Assembly: GCA_030674185.1 (NCBI GenBank) | Contig: CM060307.1 | Coordinates: 52,291,199 to 52,355,198, forward strand | DNA length: 64,000 nucleotides | DNA from: Monoplex corrugatus | Lineage: Eukaryota > Mollusca > Gastropoda > Littorinimorpha > Ranellidae | Direction: 5' to 3' | Part shown: piece after piece, positions 12,196 through 26,884 of the stretch | Layout: each line of letters starts with the position of its first letter | Numbering within the stretch: the stretch's first letter is position 1 | Notes under the pieces: model-generated | Told to the model about the DNA's origin: nothing | Seen by the model: only the letters and a program-made list of their open reading frames with translations | The model's database searches: none | Position numbers and translations under genes: made by a program

Positions 12196-12713
12196 AGCCA
12201 AGCCAAAACAGCATTCAAGAAGATGACAAGCATTCTTACAAACAAATGCCTATCAATTAACATCAGGAAGAGAGTTCTTGAATGTTATATAGAAACAATA
12301 CTGTTGTATGGATGTGAGGCGTGGACAGTCAACAAGCAAAACCAGAACAAGATTGAGGCAGCCAAGATGTGGTTTCTAAGAAGAATGTTGAGAGTTCCAT
12401 GGACAGCAAAGAAAACAAACGAGACAGTCTTGATGGAGGAAGACAAAAGTAGATCATTCATAAGGAAGATTAGGAAAAGACAGGCAACATTTAAAGGCCA
12501 TTTCATGAGGAATGGGGATTTGGAGCTCCTGGTCACAAGGGGGAAGCTGGAGGGAAAGAGAGCACCAGGTAGACACAGGGAGAAAATGCTAGACGGACTT
12601 GCGGAGTGGTTGAAGACAAGGAGGGTGGAGGAGATGCTTGGGGCAACAAGAGATAGAGACAGATGGAAGTCCATGATCGCCAACGCCATGCGGCAGGGCA
12701 CCTGATGATGATG
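12196..12713 (+). mobile_element. RTE-like LINE copy 2 (3' 0.5 kb)
   Basis: Encodes the C-terminal segment of the RTE-like polymerase: AKTAFKKMTS, YGCEAWTVNKQ, WFLRRMLRVPWTAKK, RKRQATF and DGLAEWLK, ending NAMRQGT then stop. The frame is open through the fragment. Its 3' end is CACCTGATGATGATGATGA. The 5' truncation point abuts the CA/TA microsatellite directly. Confidence 0.9.
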
Positions 12714-13750
12714 ATGACAGAAGCAGACAGACTCACAGACACACACTCTACCAGATTCATCTTCAAATAGGAAAGTTTGTGTCTAAATAATCAAGTTTAG
12801 TACCGAGACAAAAACTGAGTGAAGAAATGTGTTTCCTGCCCAATTACCCATCTCTCTCCCACCACTCTCCTTAGGAGATAGACAAAGGCAGGCAAAAAGG
12901 CAAGCTGGCAGATACAGACACTGAGAAAGATAAGTGGGCAGACAAATAGGCAGCACACAGTCTGTTTTGAAAATCTTTAGAATTTACAATAACCCAAAAT
13001 GAACAGAGATTAAATGGCCACTATTCAAAGTAGAACAATTCTGCTGATCATATGCCTGTCAGCAGTGAGTGAACAATTAACAGAAACAACTGTTGTTCAA
13101 ATGAAACACTCTTGCACTGAACTGCAAGTGTTACTTTCCATGGCAATAACACAACATTTTTTCAATGACAATTAGCAAACACAGTATGAGTATGTCTACA
13201 TTTATCTGTACATGAGTGTTACATGTAAAATGGCATCTAAGGCAACAACTACTGACTCTCGGTAAATAAAAATTCAGTGTTCACAGATAAAATGGTGATT
13301 CTTACGATTATTCTTAGCATCAACAGATACTAAAACTGACTCTCTGAAGTGATACCCAACATGTAAAGTGTCATAACTCTGGATTACACTATTTACAGTG
13401 TGAATATGATACAGGTTTTTTTTCTGAAGGAGCCGTTTGCTTACCAAATTGAAGCATGCTCGCATGTGCCTTGCATGTTACTAACAATTCAACTGTTTTT
13501 CTGAAAGAGCATAGATACACCTTTCTACAAACACACCATTCCACTTTTTATGAAAATTGGTTGCTTTGTGAAATGTTTTTAAAAAAAACAAAAAAACAGC
13601 AAGCTGTCACACAGCTGAGATGGGAGTGTCTGTCAAAATAGTGTCTGCAATGAGTTTTGAGGAGAATCAGTCAAAAATGGCTGTGCTGTGAAGTAAAAGC
13701 ACAGATTGAGTAATGCTACATTTACAGATAAATACTAGATGGAGTCTCCC
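12714..13750. other. Spacer, nothing recognised
   Basis: CAGACAGA-rich start, then AT-rich DNA without coding motifs. Confidence 0.5.
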
Positions 13751-13754
13751 ATTG

Positions 13755-14240
13755 ATCTTAATGACGAGTAGGCATACTGATCCTTAATCGCCTAATATGG
13801 GTCTTTATGTTGTGTACAAGACAAATTCTGGAGGAACACATTCTCCCGCAGGCGCTGCATGGGAAAAGTCCTATGGCCTTGGATTCTGCTTCTGCTGGTC
13901 CCTCTTCTGTTGAATAGCAGCTATTCTGTACTGTACAGATGTGAGTGTACCCTGCATGTACTGCTGCCTCCAGTTTATTCCCTTGCAGGCAATGTCTAAG
14001 CAATTGTAGGTGTTGGTGGCACAGCTAATGGGATTGGCCTTCGAAATATCCTTGCAGGGCATTAGTGGTCTTCCTTGGTCACAGTATCTTTGCTTCAGCT
14101 CTCCATGCATATGGACAGCTAGTCTGTAATATTGCAGACCTTGCGCAGACAAAAGAAGACCTATGGGCCAATACTTTAAGAAGAAGGAATAAAACCATAA
14201 ATATTTCCAAGCACGCACCCCTACTTTTTCTGTAAGTTAT
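13755..14240 (-). mobile_element. Decayed LINE C-terminus with a C2H2-like finger
   Basis: The minus strand shows, across shifting frames, HGELKQRYCDQGRP, then DISKAN, INWRQQYMQGT, RIAAIQQKRDQQKQ, and finally CSACGRMCSSRICLVHNIKTHIR. The last is a C-x2-C...H-x3-H finger. This order (YGEL...G.R, D.LK, W, R.....KR, terminal C2H2) is what I recall at the C-terminus of a family of animal non-LTR reverse transcriptases. At least two frame changes show it is a relic. No upstream RT core is recognisable. Confidence 0.65.
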
Positions 14241-16430
<2,190 letters not shown>

Positions 16431-16637
16431 AACGGGAGACAGACAGGAGACCGAGAGAGCTCAGAAAGACAGAAAAAGAAGAGAGGAAAAGTTCAACCAG
16501 AGAGTGAGAGCAGGGGTGGGAGTGGTGAGGGGGAGGGGGAGTGAGAGAGACAGAGAGAGCGTTCAGAGAAAGAGAGAGGAGAGAGAATAATGTGAAATCG
16601 ATTCCTGGAGACACGAAAGTGGCTATAAGGGTTGAAA

Positions 16638-16712
<75 letters not shown>

Positions 16713-16760
16713 TGTCTGTCTGCGTGTTTGTGTTTTTGTCTGTGTCTATGTGTGCGTTTC
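16431..16760. repeat. Purine-rich tract then (TG)n
   Basis: GA/GACA-rich DNA to about 16,590, then (TG)n at 16,639-16,711 followed by TCTG/TTTG variants. Confidence 0.93.
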
Positions 16761-17358
16761 AATTCAGCCTGACTGTGAATGTGTGTGGGGAGCACAGAGG
16801 GGAGAAGATGAAATGGTGGGATGCAGGGAGTTAAACGTAAAGGCGAGGAGGCGACAGAGACAAAGAGAGAAACATACACACACAAACTGACACACAGACA
16901 GAAAAACAGACAGAAGCACCAATGTAAATACAAACTGAGACTGGAAGAGACAGACACACAGCAACCATTTAACAGTGAGAACGCATCATGTGAAATCGAT
17001 TTCCAGATAGACATACTATGGTGCTACTTCAGGTGATACGGAGAATCTTGACATTCTCATCTGGGGAGGTGAGGAGGTAGGAACGGGGTGGGGAAATGCG
17101 GTGGACAAAGAGGAAAGTTGAATGGCATGGAGGGGAGCGAGGGGGCAGGGTTGGATAAGAGCTGAATCTGAACAAGATTCGAGACTTCATGGATTCCTCA
17201 TCAGAACAGCACAACACCACAATTTGTCTCTTGGTCACAGACTAAACTAGACACTATCCAAAGTTTAACATCTACAACCACAATTTGATATTATTCTTAA
17301 ATCAAATATCACATGCAATTCTTGCCAATTATGTTAATAACGTTCACTATCACAAAAT

Positions 17359-17362
<4 letters not shown>

Positions 17363-17421
<59 letters not shown>

Positions 17422-17425
17422 ACGT
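17363..17425. repeat. (CA)n microsatellite
   Basis: About 25 CA units followed by AAACACACACGTGT. Confidence 0.95.
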
Positions 17426-17814
17426 GTACACAAAAATCCCACCACTGTGCCCAAGCGCTAAACATGATGTGTAGTGTAAAACCCTTTAAACATCTGGCTG
17501 TAACAACAGAAATGAATCTATTCAGGGATTCCGCGCAGAGAGGCGCAACAGGAGAATTAAAGATGAACCATTATTATTTTCATTCTTACTGTTTAAAGAG
17601 CAGACAACTGTTTGGAGTCATATCAGGGCTACATACAACCATCTCAGATCATACACAACACCTCATTGACCCTGACAAAAGAAAAAAGTACATATGTCAA
17701 TACATTTGTGCACATAATCTAAGTATATGCCCCTGGCACTGAACATTCTGCCCAATTTATCACCAGTGGGTTGAAAAATATCAAACATGAATAAATGTTA
17801 ACTAAGGACACTAA

Positions 17815-18085
17815 AACATAAAAACTGGCCCTAAACCTGCTTCTGCACATCACATTTCTTTAGAGCCAACAATGCAGTTAATATGTACCCAATTACCAAT
17901 CCCATTAGAAAGTATGTAAGGCTACAGACAATGAATGGATCAGCATGGCAGATAATGATCGGTAGAGATGACTGAAAAATAAAGGAGCAAGGCAAAACCT
18001 TGACAGAAAAGAGGAAATTTCTAGCACAGAAGTTCCAGAAGTAGGGATACTACTTATACTAATTGAGCCCCTGTCATCTCCATAG
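17815..18085. repeat. Dispersed repeat, copy A (pair with 32.0 kb)
   Basis: Shares with 32,028-32,292 the strings GCTTCTGCACATCACATTTC, ACCCAATTA, GACAGAAAAGAGGAAATTTC and CCAGAAG..GGGATAC, in the same order and orientation. Total length is about 250 bp. It is probably a SINE or MITE. No Pol III box or terminal repeat could be assigned. Confidence 0.75.
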
Positions 18086-20307
18086 GGAAAAAGGTGAAGC
18101 ATAAATGATGTTAAAAACCATTAATTATTAAAGTAATTGGTACAATGAACGGCTGCAATCTAACAATCATAGTAACAGTTCCTGCTGATACGTATTCACA
18201 AGTATTGTTGAACTCATGCACAGCCCACCAGTGCTTGCATCCACAAATGCACACATACATACAAATGCTTTTGTTCATGTTCATCTATATGCTTGCACCA
18301 ACAAACACATATGCATGCATGCATCCTTCCCCCAAAACACACACACACACACACCACATATATATATACAAGCATGCACAGACAGACAGGTAGACACACA
18401 CACATACACACACACACTCACGCTCTCTCTTTCACTTTATGCAAGTGCACATGCGATGCAGTTTTATTGTTCCCATGTACATAAGGTAAGCTGGATACAC
18501 TGACACAAAACCAACACACTAGTCACTACACCTCTTTTTGAATATCCAATGTCCTCTGCCATTCAAAATTCAAGTCAATTCAATTCATGTTGTTTATAGC
18601 CTAACTGATGACCAATGGCCATATGAGTGTTGTTATCATGCAACTTACCAAGATCATAAATTAATATCACTACTTCAAAAACTACACCAGTCAATATTTC
18701 ATGACTTAAAAAGTTCAGATCTAGTAAACAGAAATTCCACCAAAAAAGATCTTTCATGTATACAAATCATATCAAATGAAGGAAACTGACTTCTCTTAAG
18801 AAAACAAAAATATCTTCCTGGGGAGCATCATGGGAAAAAATCTTCAGCCCATCTGCTGTCAAATATTTCTGTCTGGTGTTACGCTACTCCCCACAATCCA
18901 GTAACAGGTGTTTGATACTGAGACTGTTCATCAGGAGGCATGCAAGAAAATTTTCCTTTCAATAAAAAGGAGTAAATATGGAAGCTGTGGCCATATGCAG
19001 CCCATTAGATGCTACATTTTCCTTTCTGTTTCCCATGAGACCAGCAAGATGCTCTGAGAGAGCCAGAGAGACACATCAACTTCTCAGTTCAATCTAAAAT
19101 CTTTTACAGGAAACTGAAACTGAAGAATGAAGTTTTTCTGTACTTTTCATTATCTTTTCAAATGTCAGAATTTACAGCTCTAGAAACAAAAATCCTGGAT
19201 AAGGCTTTAAAGAAAAATAACATTTTTTCCAATAACATTTTTTCCATTTTTTCAAATTGCATTTTTTTCCTTCTGCCATATCTCAAAAACTGGCCACACC
19301 TGTGTATCAGGAAAGAAAAAAAAAAGGGGGTGGGGGGTGGTGTGATGTCTGTAATCATCTCTTTTTTATACACAACATGTTCACCAAACATGAGCATTTC
19401 AACAGTATTACTATAATTAGTCTGCTTTTGATGAGACCTCAAAAACTGGGATTTTCATCCTTGAGAGAAAAAAAGATCATTTCATGAATATTCTGTATAT
19501 CTAAAAATTATGTTATGCACAACACTCATATTTTGCATGCCAAAATATTTTGGTAACATACCTTTTATTGACAAAATTTTTTATCTAAATCTGTCAAGTT
19601 TGGAAAAAAAGTTAATGGTTCTACCTAATGGTAATACTAATAATAGGGAGCATCCCCCCCCCCCCCTTAAAAATAGGTTTAATAAATATGCTTACAAGTT
19701 ACAGTGATGCAAGAATGTATATACTAGTATAAGACTATTTGCCATAAAAAAAAAACAAGTATTCAATGAATTTGACTTTTTAAAAAACTATACTGTTTAT
19801 CATGTGTATCTGGACCTTATACATTTGAGACCATGTTTTAATGGATATATATGCCTAAACTTGGCCAAAATCAATTCATAAATGATCAAGATATCTTTGA
19901 CAACACTTGCAAATATGGTTTACATGAGTGTGATCGTGATATATGCGTAATATTAATACAATTTACAGGAATATAATATTCAGACCATACAACACTTTTG
20001 TACATCTGGTTAAAATTTGTCTTAAAACAGTAAAGTCACTGTTAAATAAATATGCTCACATATTGGACAACCAATCCAAATACTGGATTGTTCTAGTCCA
20101 AACCTGTGCATCTGCAACTACAGTGGAGTCCTCCAACATCGAAATTCAACTAAGACAGATATATATGTATTCATTATAGTATTAATTTGTAGTAGCTACA
20201 AGAAAAATCAGTGACCACATACAGCACTGATTTTTTTGTCGCTTTGCTGATGGAGTTCAGAAGTTATTTACATTTATTTTACATGTAATCATTATGACAT
20301 TTATCAG

Positions 20308-20310
<3 letters not shown>
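18086..20310. other. Spacer with small CA tracts, no gene seen
   Basis: Short CA/TA repeats near 18,336-18,425, poly-C near 19,654-19,667, otherwise AT-rich. No coding motifs recognised. Confidence 0.5.

Positions 20311-20393
<83 letters not shown>
20311..20393. repeat. (CA)n microsatellite, about 40 units
   Basis: Uninterrupted CA run. Confidence 0.98.
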
Positions 20394-20396
<3 letters not shown>

Positions 20397-20800
20397 CATA
20401 CAGACTCTCACATAGCATACACATATTACTGCTGGCATTGTGGCAAAATGTCTGACACAGTTTTCCATGGCATTTAAAGAAATCCAGCAAAGTACGCTGA
20501 TTGAGCGCTTGCACTTGTTTATTGTAAGGCAAGATGATACTTAGCAAGCTTGGCCTTTGGGAAACAACATCTCATGCATATAAAGAGGAATACATAAAGC
20601 GCGACAGTAGATTTTGTTTGTTATAGACAGCATTTTACAACAAGGAAAGAGATGCAAGTGGGCAGGGAAAAATAAGAGTACATTATCACTGGAAATTTGT
20701 TGTAGGCAGGTTTGTTATAGATACTCCACTGCATTAACTGTAAATATCACATCTGGTGAAAAATCCATCTAAAAATAACTGAGATATCTTTGGTACGCAG

Positions 20801-21210
20801 AGAAACTCCACAATCAAATGAACTCCACTTGTGACGTTTGAAGGGGGGAGGTTTTGCAGACCAGCATGAAGTCAGGTCAGGATAGGATCAGGCGAGAGAA
20901 CACTAAGAGTTTGTCACATTGAAAGTGTAAATGATGCAAAGAGGATCATGCAAGGGTGGGAAAGCAGAAACTCAGAAGAGCTGAGGAGACAGACATCTAT
21001 TTCACTTGATATTTTTCATTCTAAAACTAGTAAAAGGACCCATTCCATATACTGATAGTGATACAGATCAAAGGTGAGGTGCCTGATCATATCCTAACCT
21101 CATACTGGTCTGCAAAACCCCACTAAAACATCGCATGATGAGTTTGTTTGATTGTGGAGTTTTGCTTCCCAGAATTTCATCAGGATTCTGGATCATGCAA
21201 GATCTGAGAG
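20801..21210. mobile_element. Inverted-repeat element (MITE-like), about 400 bp
   Basis: Left arm about 20,801-20,900 and right arm about 21,070-21,172 are inverted copies. Shared strings are AACTCCACAATCAAA and GGTTTTGCAGACCAG, then a TGATCAGGC segment, with about 170 bp of loop between. The right side continues 40 bp further (CAGAATTTCATCAGGATTCT). That end recurs on the other strand at 23,367-23,406. No coding capacity. Confidence 0.75.
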
Positions 21211-23366
21211 ACCTGCGTCTATTTGCCTCTATTTCCTTGAAGGACAGCTTTGTCAAAGTGATCCTGCATGAGTATAGGCTTGAGGTAATATACCGTTTTC
21301 AGAAATAATTCTTCAAGGGAACATTGTCTTTAGTCTTTGATGTAGCAGTTGAGCTGACAGAATGAGATGTGAAATCAGTCATGTCTCTGCCAGCTTTGGA
21401 TAAGCAAATCTTTGTCCACAGTATTTGGGTCTGCCAGATGGTAAGCAGTCCAGTTCCAGACCTTTAGGCTTTATACTGTTTCTGAATGTTGAGGTATGCC
21501 TGTATGTACTATGTAGGTAACAGGGCAATTGCATCTTGTCAGGTGGATAGGCTGTTAAGGGTAGTTCCTGCATATGTTGTGTAGGTATTGGAAGTTTTGA
21601 TCAAATTTCCAATTCTACATTTAACCTCTCTTTAACTTCAAGATATATCATGAGTATCTATCACTGTATCATCAGCCTGGCAGTCTGATTGTATTGTCCT
21701 GATATTAACAACTATAGCATCACTACCTTTAGCGATGACTGGGGAAAGAACAGGTACCTAGCAGGAGACCACTGCTTCAGAAAATCAAGACTCACAGATA
21801 TGTGCATACCAAGTAACCCAGTGCCTGGTAAACTAGGCTTCTGCATGAAGATCTGTTGTAACATTTTGCAGACAAAAAGAGTGTGAGTCTGCAGACCTAC
21901 CACCATTCAAACAGAATGGAGACAGCACTCATGGTTACATTCAAAGAGTTATATCTTTTGCCTTCTTGGAAGAGAACAGTGACAAAAACCAATAATGCTG
22001 ATGAAGAGGGAGATAGGGAGATTTTTTCCCCATTCCTAAAAAATTAACCATCTTTGACACAAGTCTTGTAACTCTTCCTTGTCCCTGGTCTTTGAGCTGA
22101 TAGGATAAATGTCGCATTTACTTTGGGAAGTCACTGTGCCTGCAATCCCTCCTTGATAATCATCAACCTATTTTTATTCCAGAGCTGATAAGTTCACCTC
22201 TAATTAGTTTGGTCAGCAAACCAGGTTACTGAGACCGAGTCAGACGGTGAAGGATCTTGGGTGTGTCAAGGTTGGGTTGGTCAGAATGGAGTAATGAGAA
22301 CGCATTCAACCTTCTGTAGTTACAGTTACAGATGTGTCTTTGGGATAAGGTTCAAAGAAGAAAAGCAAAAGCTGAAGAACTGTCCTCAACTGAAGCTAAA
22401 AGCTTCAGCAGTCTATGATGTTTCACATCCAGTTTTCAGGACACATATTTCGACATCATAGTAATCTTAGTATTCATTAAGATGTGAACAGGTCAACTGA
22501 ACATGGGTTTGTGCATAATGTTCATTGCAACACCAGAGTCTAGACTCGTAGTGTAGTGTATGTCTTTTGTTCTTAAATTCAAAAGCGGCAGTTGACACAA
22601 TGCTGGTTAACTGTAAGCACTATAGCCAAGTTTCCTTGGTTATTTTGTTCTTTGTTTTTGCACTGCCCATTTTATTAATGCAGGTGAAAGTTTCACCATT
22701 GTTAGACAGTATTCTAATGTGAGCACTTTGGTCTTCCCTGTCTAGGGACTTCAATGCTAAGAAGACAACCGCTCTGAGTTTAAGGCAATTAACGCGTTCT
22801 CCCAATTTATCTGCTACCCATGTGCCATTGGTCTGTGCATTATTGTTCATTCCCCCTCCCCCCTCCCCATTCCACAATGTAAGTTAATACCAAATTACCA
22901 GGGTTGGATATGTGGAACTATTTTCAATCAATTATTCAATATATCTTCTTTAAGTGAGTCTGTGAGCTGAATGTAGGCTTTAAAGTTTCTGTTGCGTTCT
23001 GAGAATGTTTATTTTTTTAAATTTCAAGGTAATTATAAAAACTGGAGCAACCCATATATCAGGCTCTGCAGCTACCATCTTGCCAAACTGTTTTACCACT
23101 TAACTGACAGTGATTTTGTCTTCCTGCCATATTTTGTACAAGCTTCAATAAGTTTTCCAGCTTTCCTTTCACAGATGACAACAATTATGGACACTCAATT
23201 CAATTATTTTGAAAACCCAGAAACTTAAGTGTGCTTTGGTTCAAACACTCATGTCACAGGATAAAAGGCAAAACCCAATTATTGATACATAGATAACTTG
23301 AACTACACGCATGCAGTTCACATGCGTTACCCTGTAGCAATTCATTATCTAGATGTTGATGTCTCT
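21211..23366. other. Spacer, no gene seen
   Basis: About 2.1 kb without recognisable coding motifs, RNA genes or strong repeats. Confidence 0.5.
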
Positions 23367-23406
23367 TGCATGATCAAGAATCCTGATGAAATTCTGGGAA
23401 GCAAAA
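23367..23406. repeat. Solo end of the 20.8-21.2 kb inverted-repeat family
   Basis: CATGATCAAGAATCCTGATG followed by AAATTCTGGGAAGCAAA matches the reverse complement of 21,165-21,204 with one mismatch. Confidence 0.8.
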
Positions 23407-23821
23407 CAGACAGACACACGCACATAAATATTTACACACATGCCTCTTGTCTGAATATCATATCAATAATTTCTCCCTTCCTCCAGCCATTCACTCTTTT
23501 CTTTACAGGAAGATTTTTAAAAAGCTGACCAAATCAGCATACTGTTTCACAAAATCAAGTTCACATATTCAGCATGTTAAAGTTAAAATCAGTACAGCAA
23601 TGAGCAATTTTCTGATCCCGTATTACACAAAACAAATGGACACATTCAACTTCAAGGGAAGTACCTCATAATTATGGCTCTCCAAGTTGTATAAGCAAGT
23701 TCTTCAGAAAAAGGGAGATCTTACCAGTAAGTATGTTTAGATAGCTTAGAATGATCTTAACTCCCTCCCTGAATACAAAAAGGAAATTTTCCTTCTAAAA
23801 TTACGTTTAATCTAACATATT

Positions 23822-23950
23822 TACCGTGGCTCACTAATGCAACTAGCGGCAGCGGTTTGCCATTTCCGCCTCGTAACAATAAAGTCCGAAAGGACCGTAA
23901 CTCTGAGAGTATCCGTGTCTTGCACATGCGCATGTGTTCTTCCTCTTTTC
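23822..23950 (+). repeat. DIRS left inverted terminal repeat
   Basis: Reverse complement of 29,076-29,204 with only a handful of mismatches over 129 bp, starting TACCGTGGCTCACTAATGCA. The bases outside it (23,777-23,821) are not shared with the right end, as expected for DIRS outer ends. Confidence 0.93.
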
Positions 23951-24018
23951 GAGGAAACCAAGACCCTGACTGTGAATGGAAGGAATCAGGAAGGCGGGGA
24001 GGACGGGAAGGACTCTGC

Positions 24019-24104
24019 ATGAGCCACGGTAAGTATGATAGATTAAACGTAATTTTAGAAGGAAAATTTCCTTTTAATTACACATACTATACCGTGGCTC
24101 ACTA
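24019..24104. other. DIRS internal complementary region (ICR)
   Basis: Its first half (about 24,019-24,068) is the reverse complement of the left outer end (23,777-23,829). Its second half (about 24,069-24,104) is the reverse complement of the right outer end (29,186-29,222). The two halves meet at the string TTCCTTTTAATTACAC. In DIRS-1 models such a region templates the joined ends of a circular intermediate. Confidence 0.9.
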
Positions 24105-24142
24105 ATGCAGAATAGCACTACCCGGATGGAGGGCTTACCTGG

Positions 24143-24900
24143 TTAACGCCTGGAGGAATGAGACGAGTCAGGGCATGTGGTGGAGATGGGGTGTTGGGCC
24201 ACCACAACGGAAGCGATACCCCTGGATCCATCTTCACGCAGACGGGAGACGTCGCGCAGGTAGAATTGGATGAACGTGCCCGGGGAACGCCAATATGTGG
24301 CGTCCAGGACACTCTGGAGGCTGGCATTGTGGGTGATTGCCAGCGACGAAGCCCATGCACTAATCTCATGGGGCCTCAGGGAGAAGACAGCCAACTCTGA
24401 GCCCAATTCCAGGAGTAGGCGGAGAGACATCAAGCCATTAGGTTCGAAAGCGACATCCCCGGAGAGTCCACTAAGGGCGTGCACTTCACTGCAGTGCCTC
24501 CCCAACGCGAGAGAAACGAGAAAGGCTGTCTTGAAGGAGAGGAACTTGAGAGAACACTCCCTGATGGGCTCGTAAGGAGGGAGTCTCGGGGATGAGAGGA
24601 TGAGAAAGGGATCCCACGCCGGGGTGTGGCGGGGGGGTTCGGGCTTCCTGAAGAGAAGCCCCTCTGACAAGATCCCGCAGGAGAGAGTCGTCCGCAAAGG
24701 AAGGACCACCCAACTGACTGATGATGGTGCAGATGGCCGCCCTGTGTACCTTCACTGAGGAGGACAAAAGCTTTTTCTCGGACGACAGAAAGCCGAGGTA
24801 GTTGGCCAACTGCAAGCGAGAGGGTGAGTGGGGTGACACCGCATTTGAGGAGCACCAAGAGAGCCAGCCGTTCCAGTGGGCATTATACACCCCCTGTGTG
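24143..24900 (-). pseudogene. DIRS tyrosine recombinase (C-terminal catalytic part, mutated)
   Basis: The recombinase N-terminal core-binding part is in another frame upstream (about 24,960-24,670, with GTQGVYNAHWNGWLSWC and LANYLGFL). A frame change in a C-rich run near 24,630 leads into the catalytic frame. This shows SLALGRHCSEVHAL (first Arg), then LRPHEISAWASSLA, then TFIQFYLRDVS (nucleophile Tyr). In DIRS recombinases the HxxR motif reads His-x-x-Arg. Here codon 24,361-24,359 is AGT (Ser), so the second catalytic Arg is missing. The frame stops at 24,143 next to the internal complementary region. Confidence 0.85.
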
Positions 24901-24959
24901 CCCGGTCTGTGAGCTTGCTCCACAAGGCTGATTACGGCCGGGGACAAGCCTAATGAAGA

Positions 24960-26700
24960 CATCGAGTCCCACACAGCAACCAGGCGTAAAGGTTTAGAAC
25001 CTCTGGATTGCCGTGCGGAATGCCTGACCTGGGTTGAAGGAGGGACCGACCTGAGACAGTGAGTTTTAGTGGCAGCACATGGGACAGGTGCAGAAGTTCC
25101 GGGTACCATGCTTGGGCTGGCCATCGAGGCGCCACAAGGACCAACGTGGCTGAGTCTTCCCTCGCCTTCCGCAGCACTTGCCCCAGAATGGGGAACGGGG
25201 GGAAGGCATAGCCCGTCAGGTTTGACCATGGAATGGACAGAGCATCCACAGCCCAAGCCGCCGGATCCGGAACTGGAGAAACATACAGAGGAAGGCGGCG
25301 ATTGAACCTGGTGGCAAACAGGTCCACTTGTGGTTTGAACCATGCTGCCCACACTGGCTCCAGAACTACATGGACCAGTGTCCATTCCCAGGGAAGAACC
25401 ATGTGGGATCTGCTGAGAGTCCGCAAGTATGCTGATCTTTCCCGGGACATGCTGTGCTGAGAGCCGAATAGATTGTTTCTCGCACCAGAGGAGAAGCTGT
25501 TCCGCTCTCTGAGACAAGGAGTGGGAGCGGGCACCCCATTGCTTGTTGACGTAACAAGCTACTGTAGTGTTGTCCCTGTTGATACGAACATGTTTTCCCT
25601 TCAGAAAGGGGAGAAACTCCCTGAGGGCCTGAAAAACTGCCTCCAGTTCCAGCATGTTGATGTGACGGGACATCAGTTCGTGTGACCACTGACCCGCCGT
25701 TGTCAGCGGGCCCACATGGGCCCCCCACCCCGAGGTGGACGCATCCCTGAACAAGTCCTCCTGAGGAGGGGGCGTGTGATGGGGACTCCCTGGGCTAGCC
25801 AGGACTGGGAGTGCCATTTGGTCACTGATGATTGGAACCAAGGACCCAGGGGGACCGGAAGGTCCCACGGCTGCAGAGTCTGCGACCAACGCCTCCGAAA
25901 TCCGCGTTGGAATTGCCGCTTGAGGAGTCGACCCAGTGGCACCAGGGGTGCCAGCAACTCCATAAGACCTAGCAGGGAGGCCAGCTTTCTGGCCGGGGTG
26001 TGAGACTGAGAGAGCAGTTGAGCTAAGAGGCCCTGAAGGCACAGTAAGCACTGGGGAGTCGGGGACACCAACCACTTGGTTGTGTCGAAGGATACGCCCA
26101 GAAACTGGAAATGTTTCGAAGGAGTGAGGTCCGACTTCTCCTCATTGTAAACAAAGCCCAGATCGTAACAGAGTTGCAGAACCTGGAATCCTTGTTGTGC
26201 ACACTGTTCCCTGGAGGAGGCGAGTAGAAGCCAATTGTCGAGATAAGCCTTGAGGCGGATACCCCTCTCCCCTAACGTGCATGCACAGCTCCTGTGCCAC
26301 CTTCGTGAACAACCAAGGGGCTGATGCCAGACCGAAGGGAAGGGCCCTGAACTGGAAGATACGGTTCCTCCAAACGAATCTGAGGTACTTCCTGTCCCTT
26401 AGGTGAATAAGGAGGTGGAAGTATGCATCCCTGAGGTCAATGGATATCCCCCAGGTGTCCGGGTGCAATGCATCGCGGATCGACATAGGGGTTTCCATAT
26501 GGAAGTGGAGGATGCGGAGGAACTGGTTCAGGGGTGAGAGGTCCAGGATGGGCCTCCAGCCCCCCGAAGCTTTGGGGACCACAAAGATGCGGCCACAAAA
26601 CCCGGAGATGAACGGGAGAAAACCTCCTCCGTGGACCCCTTGGCTAGCATCGAAAGAACCTCCTGATCAAGGGCCTGCGAGGCCAAGTGATCTCGAGGAA
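24960..26700 (-). pseudogene. DIRS reverse transcriptase-RNase H region (mutated)
   Basis: From right to left: VPKASGGWRPILDLSPLNQ and IDLRDAYFH (RT motif A), then FRALPFGLASAPWLF (motif B), then AYLDNWLL at 26,248-26,225 (motif C). In this family motif C is normally YLDDW; here the second Asp is Asn (AAT). An RNase H-like domain follows with STSGWGAHV, ELEAVFQALREF, NRDNTTVACYVNKQ and AQHVPGK. The RT sits in one frame to about 26,142 and continues in a different frame from about 26,071 and again in the frame 24,486-26,075. The polymerase is therefore split by frame changes as well as active-site mutation. Matches to DIRS are by motif memory. Confidence 0.88.
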
Positions 26701-26884
26701 GTGTGAAAGCAGGGGGAGAGGGCGTGAGAGGAGCCTTCCTTGGACCCCAAGGAAGGTGGAACCCCGACCTGATCACCCGCAGGGCCCACGGGCTTGCGGG
26801 CAGCCTCTCCCAAGCGTCAATGTGTCGGGACAGACTGCCCACAGGATCGCCTGTGGGGGGTGATGGCCTCAGGCCGGGGGTGAG

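Noticed and set aside
12285..12746. 153-codon minus-strand frame opposite LINE copy 2 (similar ones at 6,735, 34,975, 52,315)
   Set aside because: Antisense shadow of the RTE-like LINE coding strand, recurring only because the LINE recurs.
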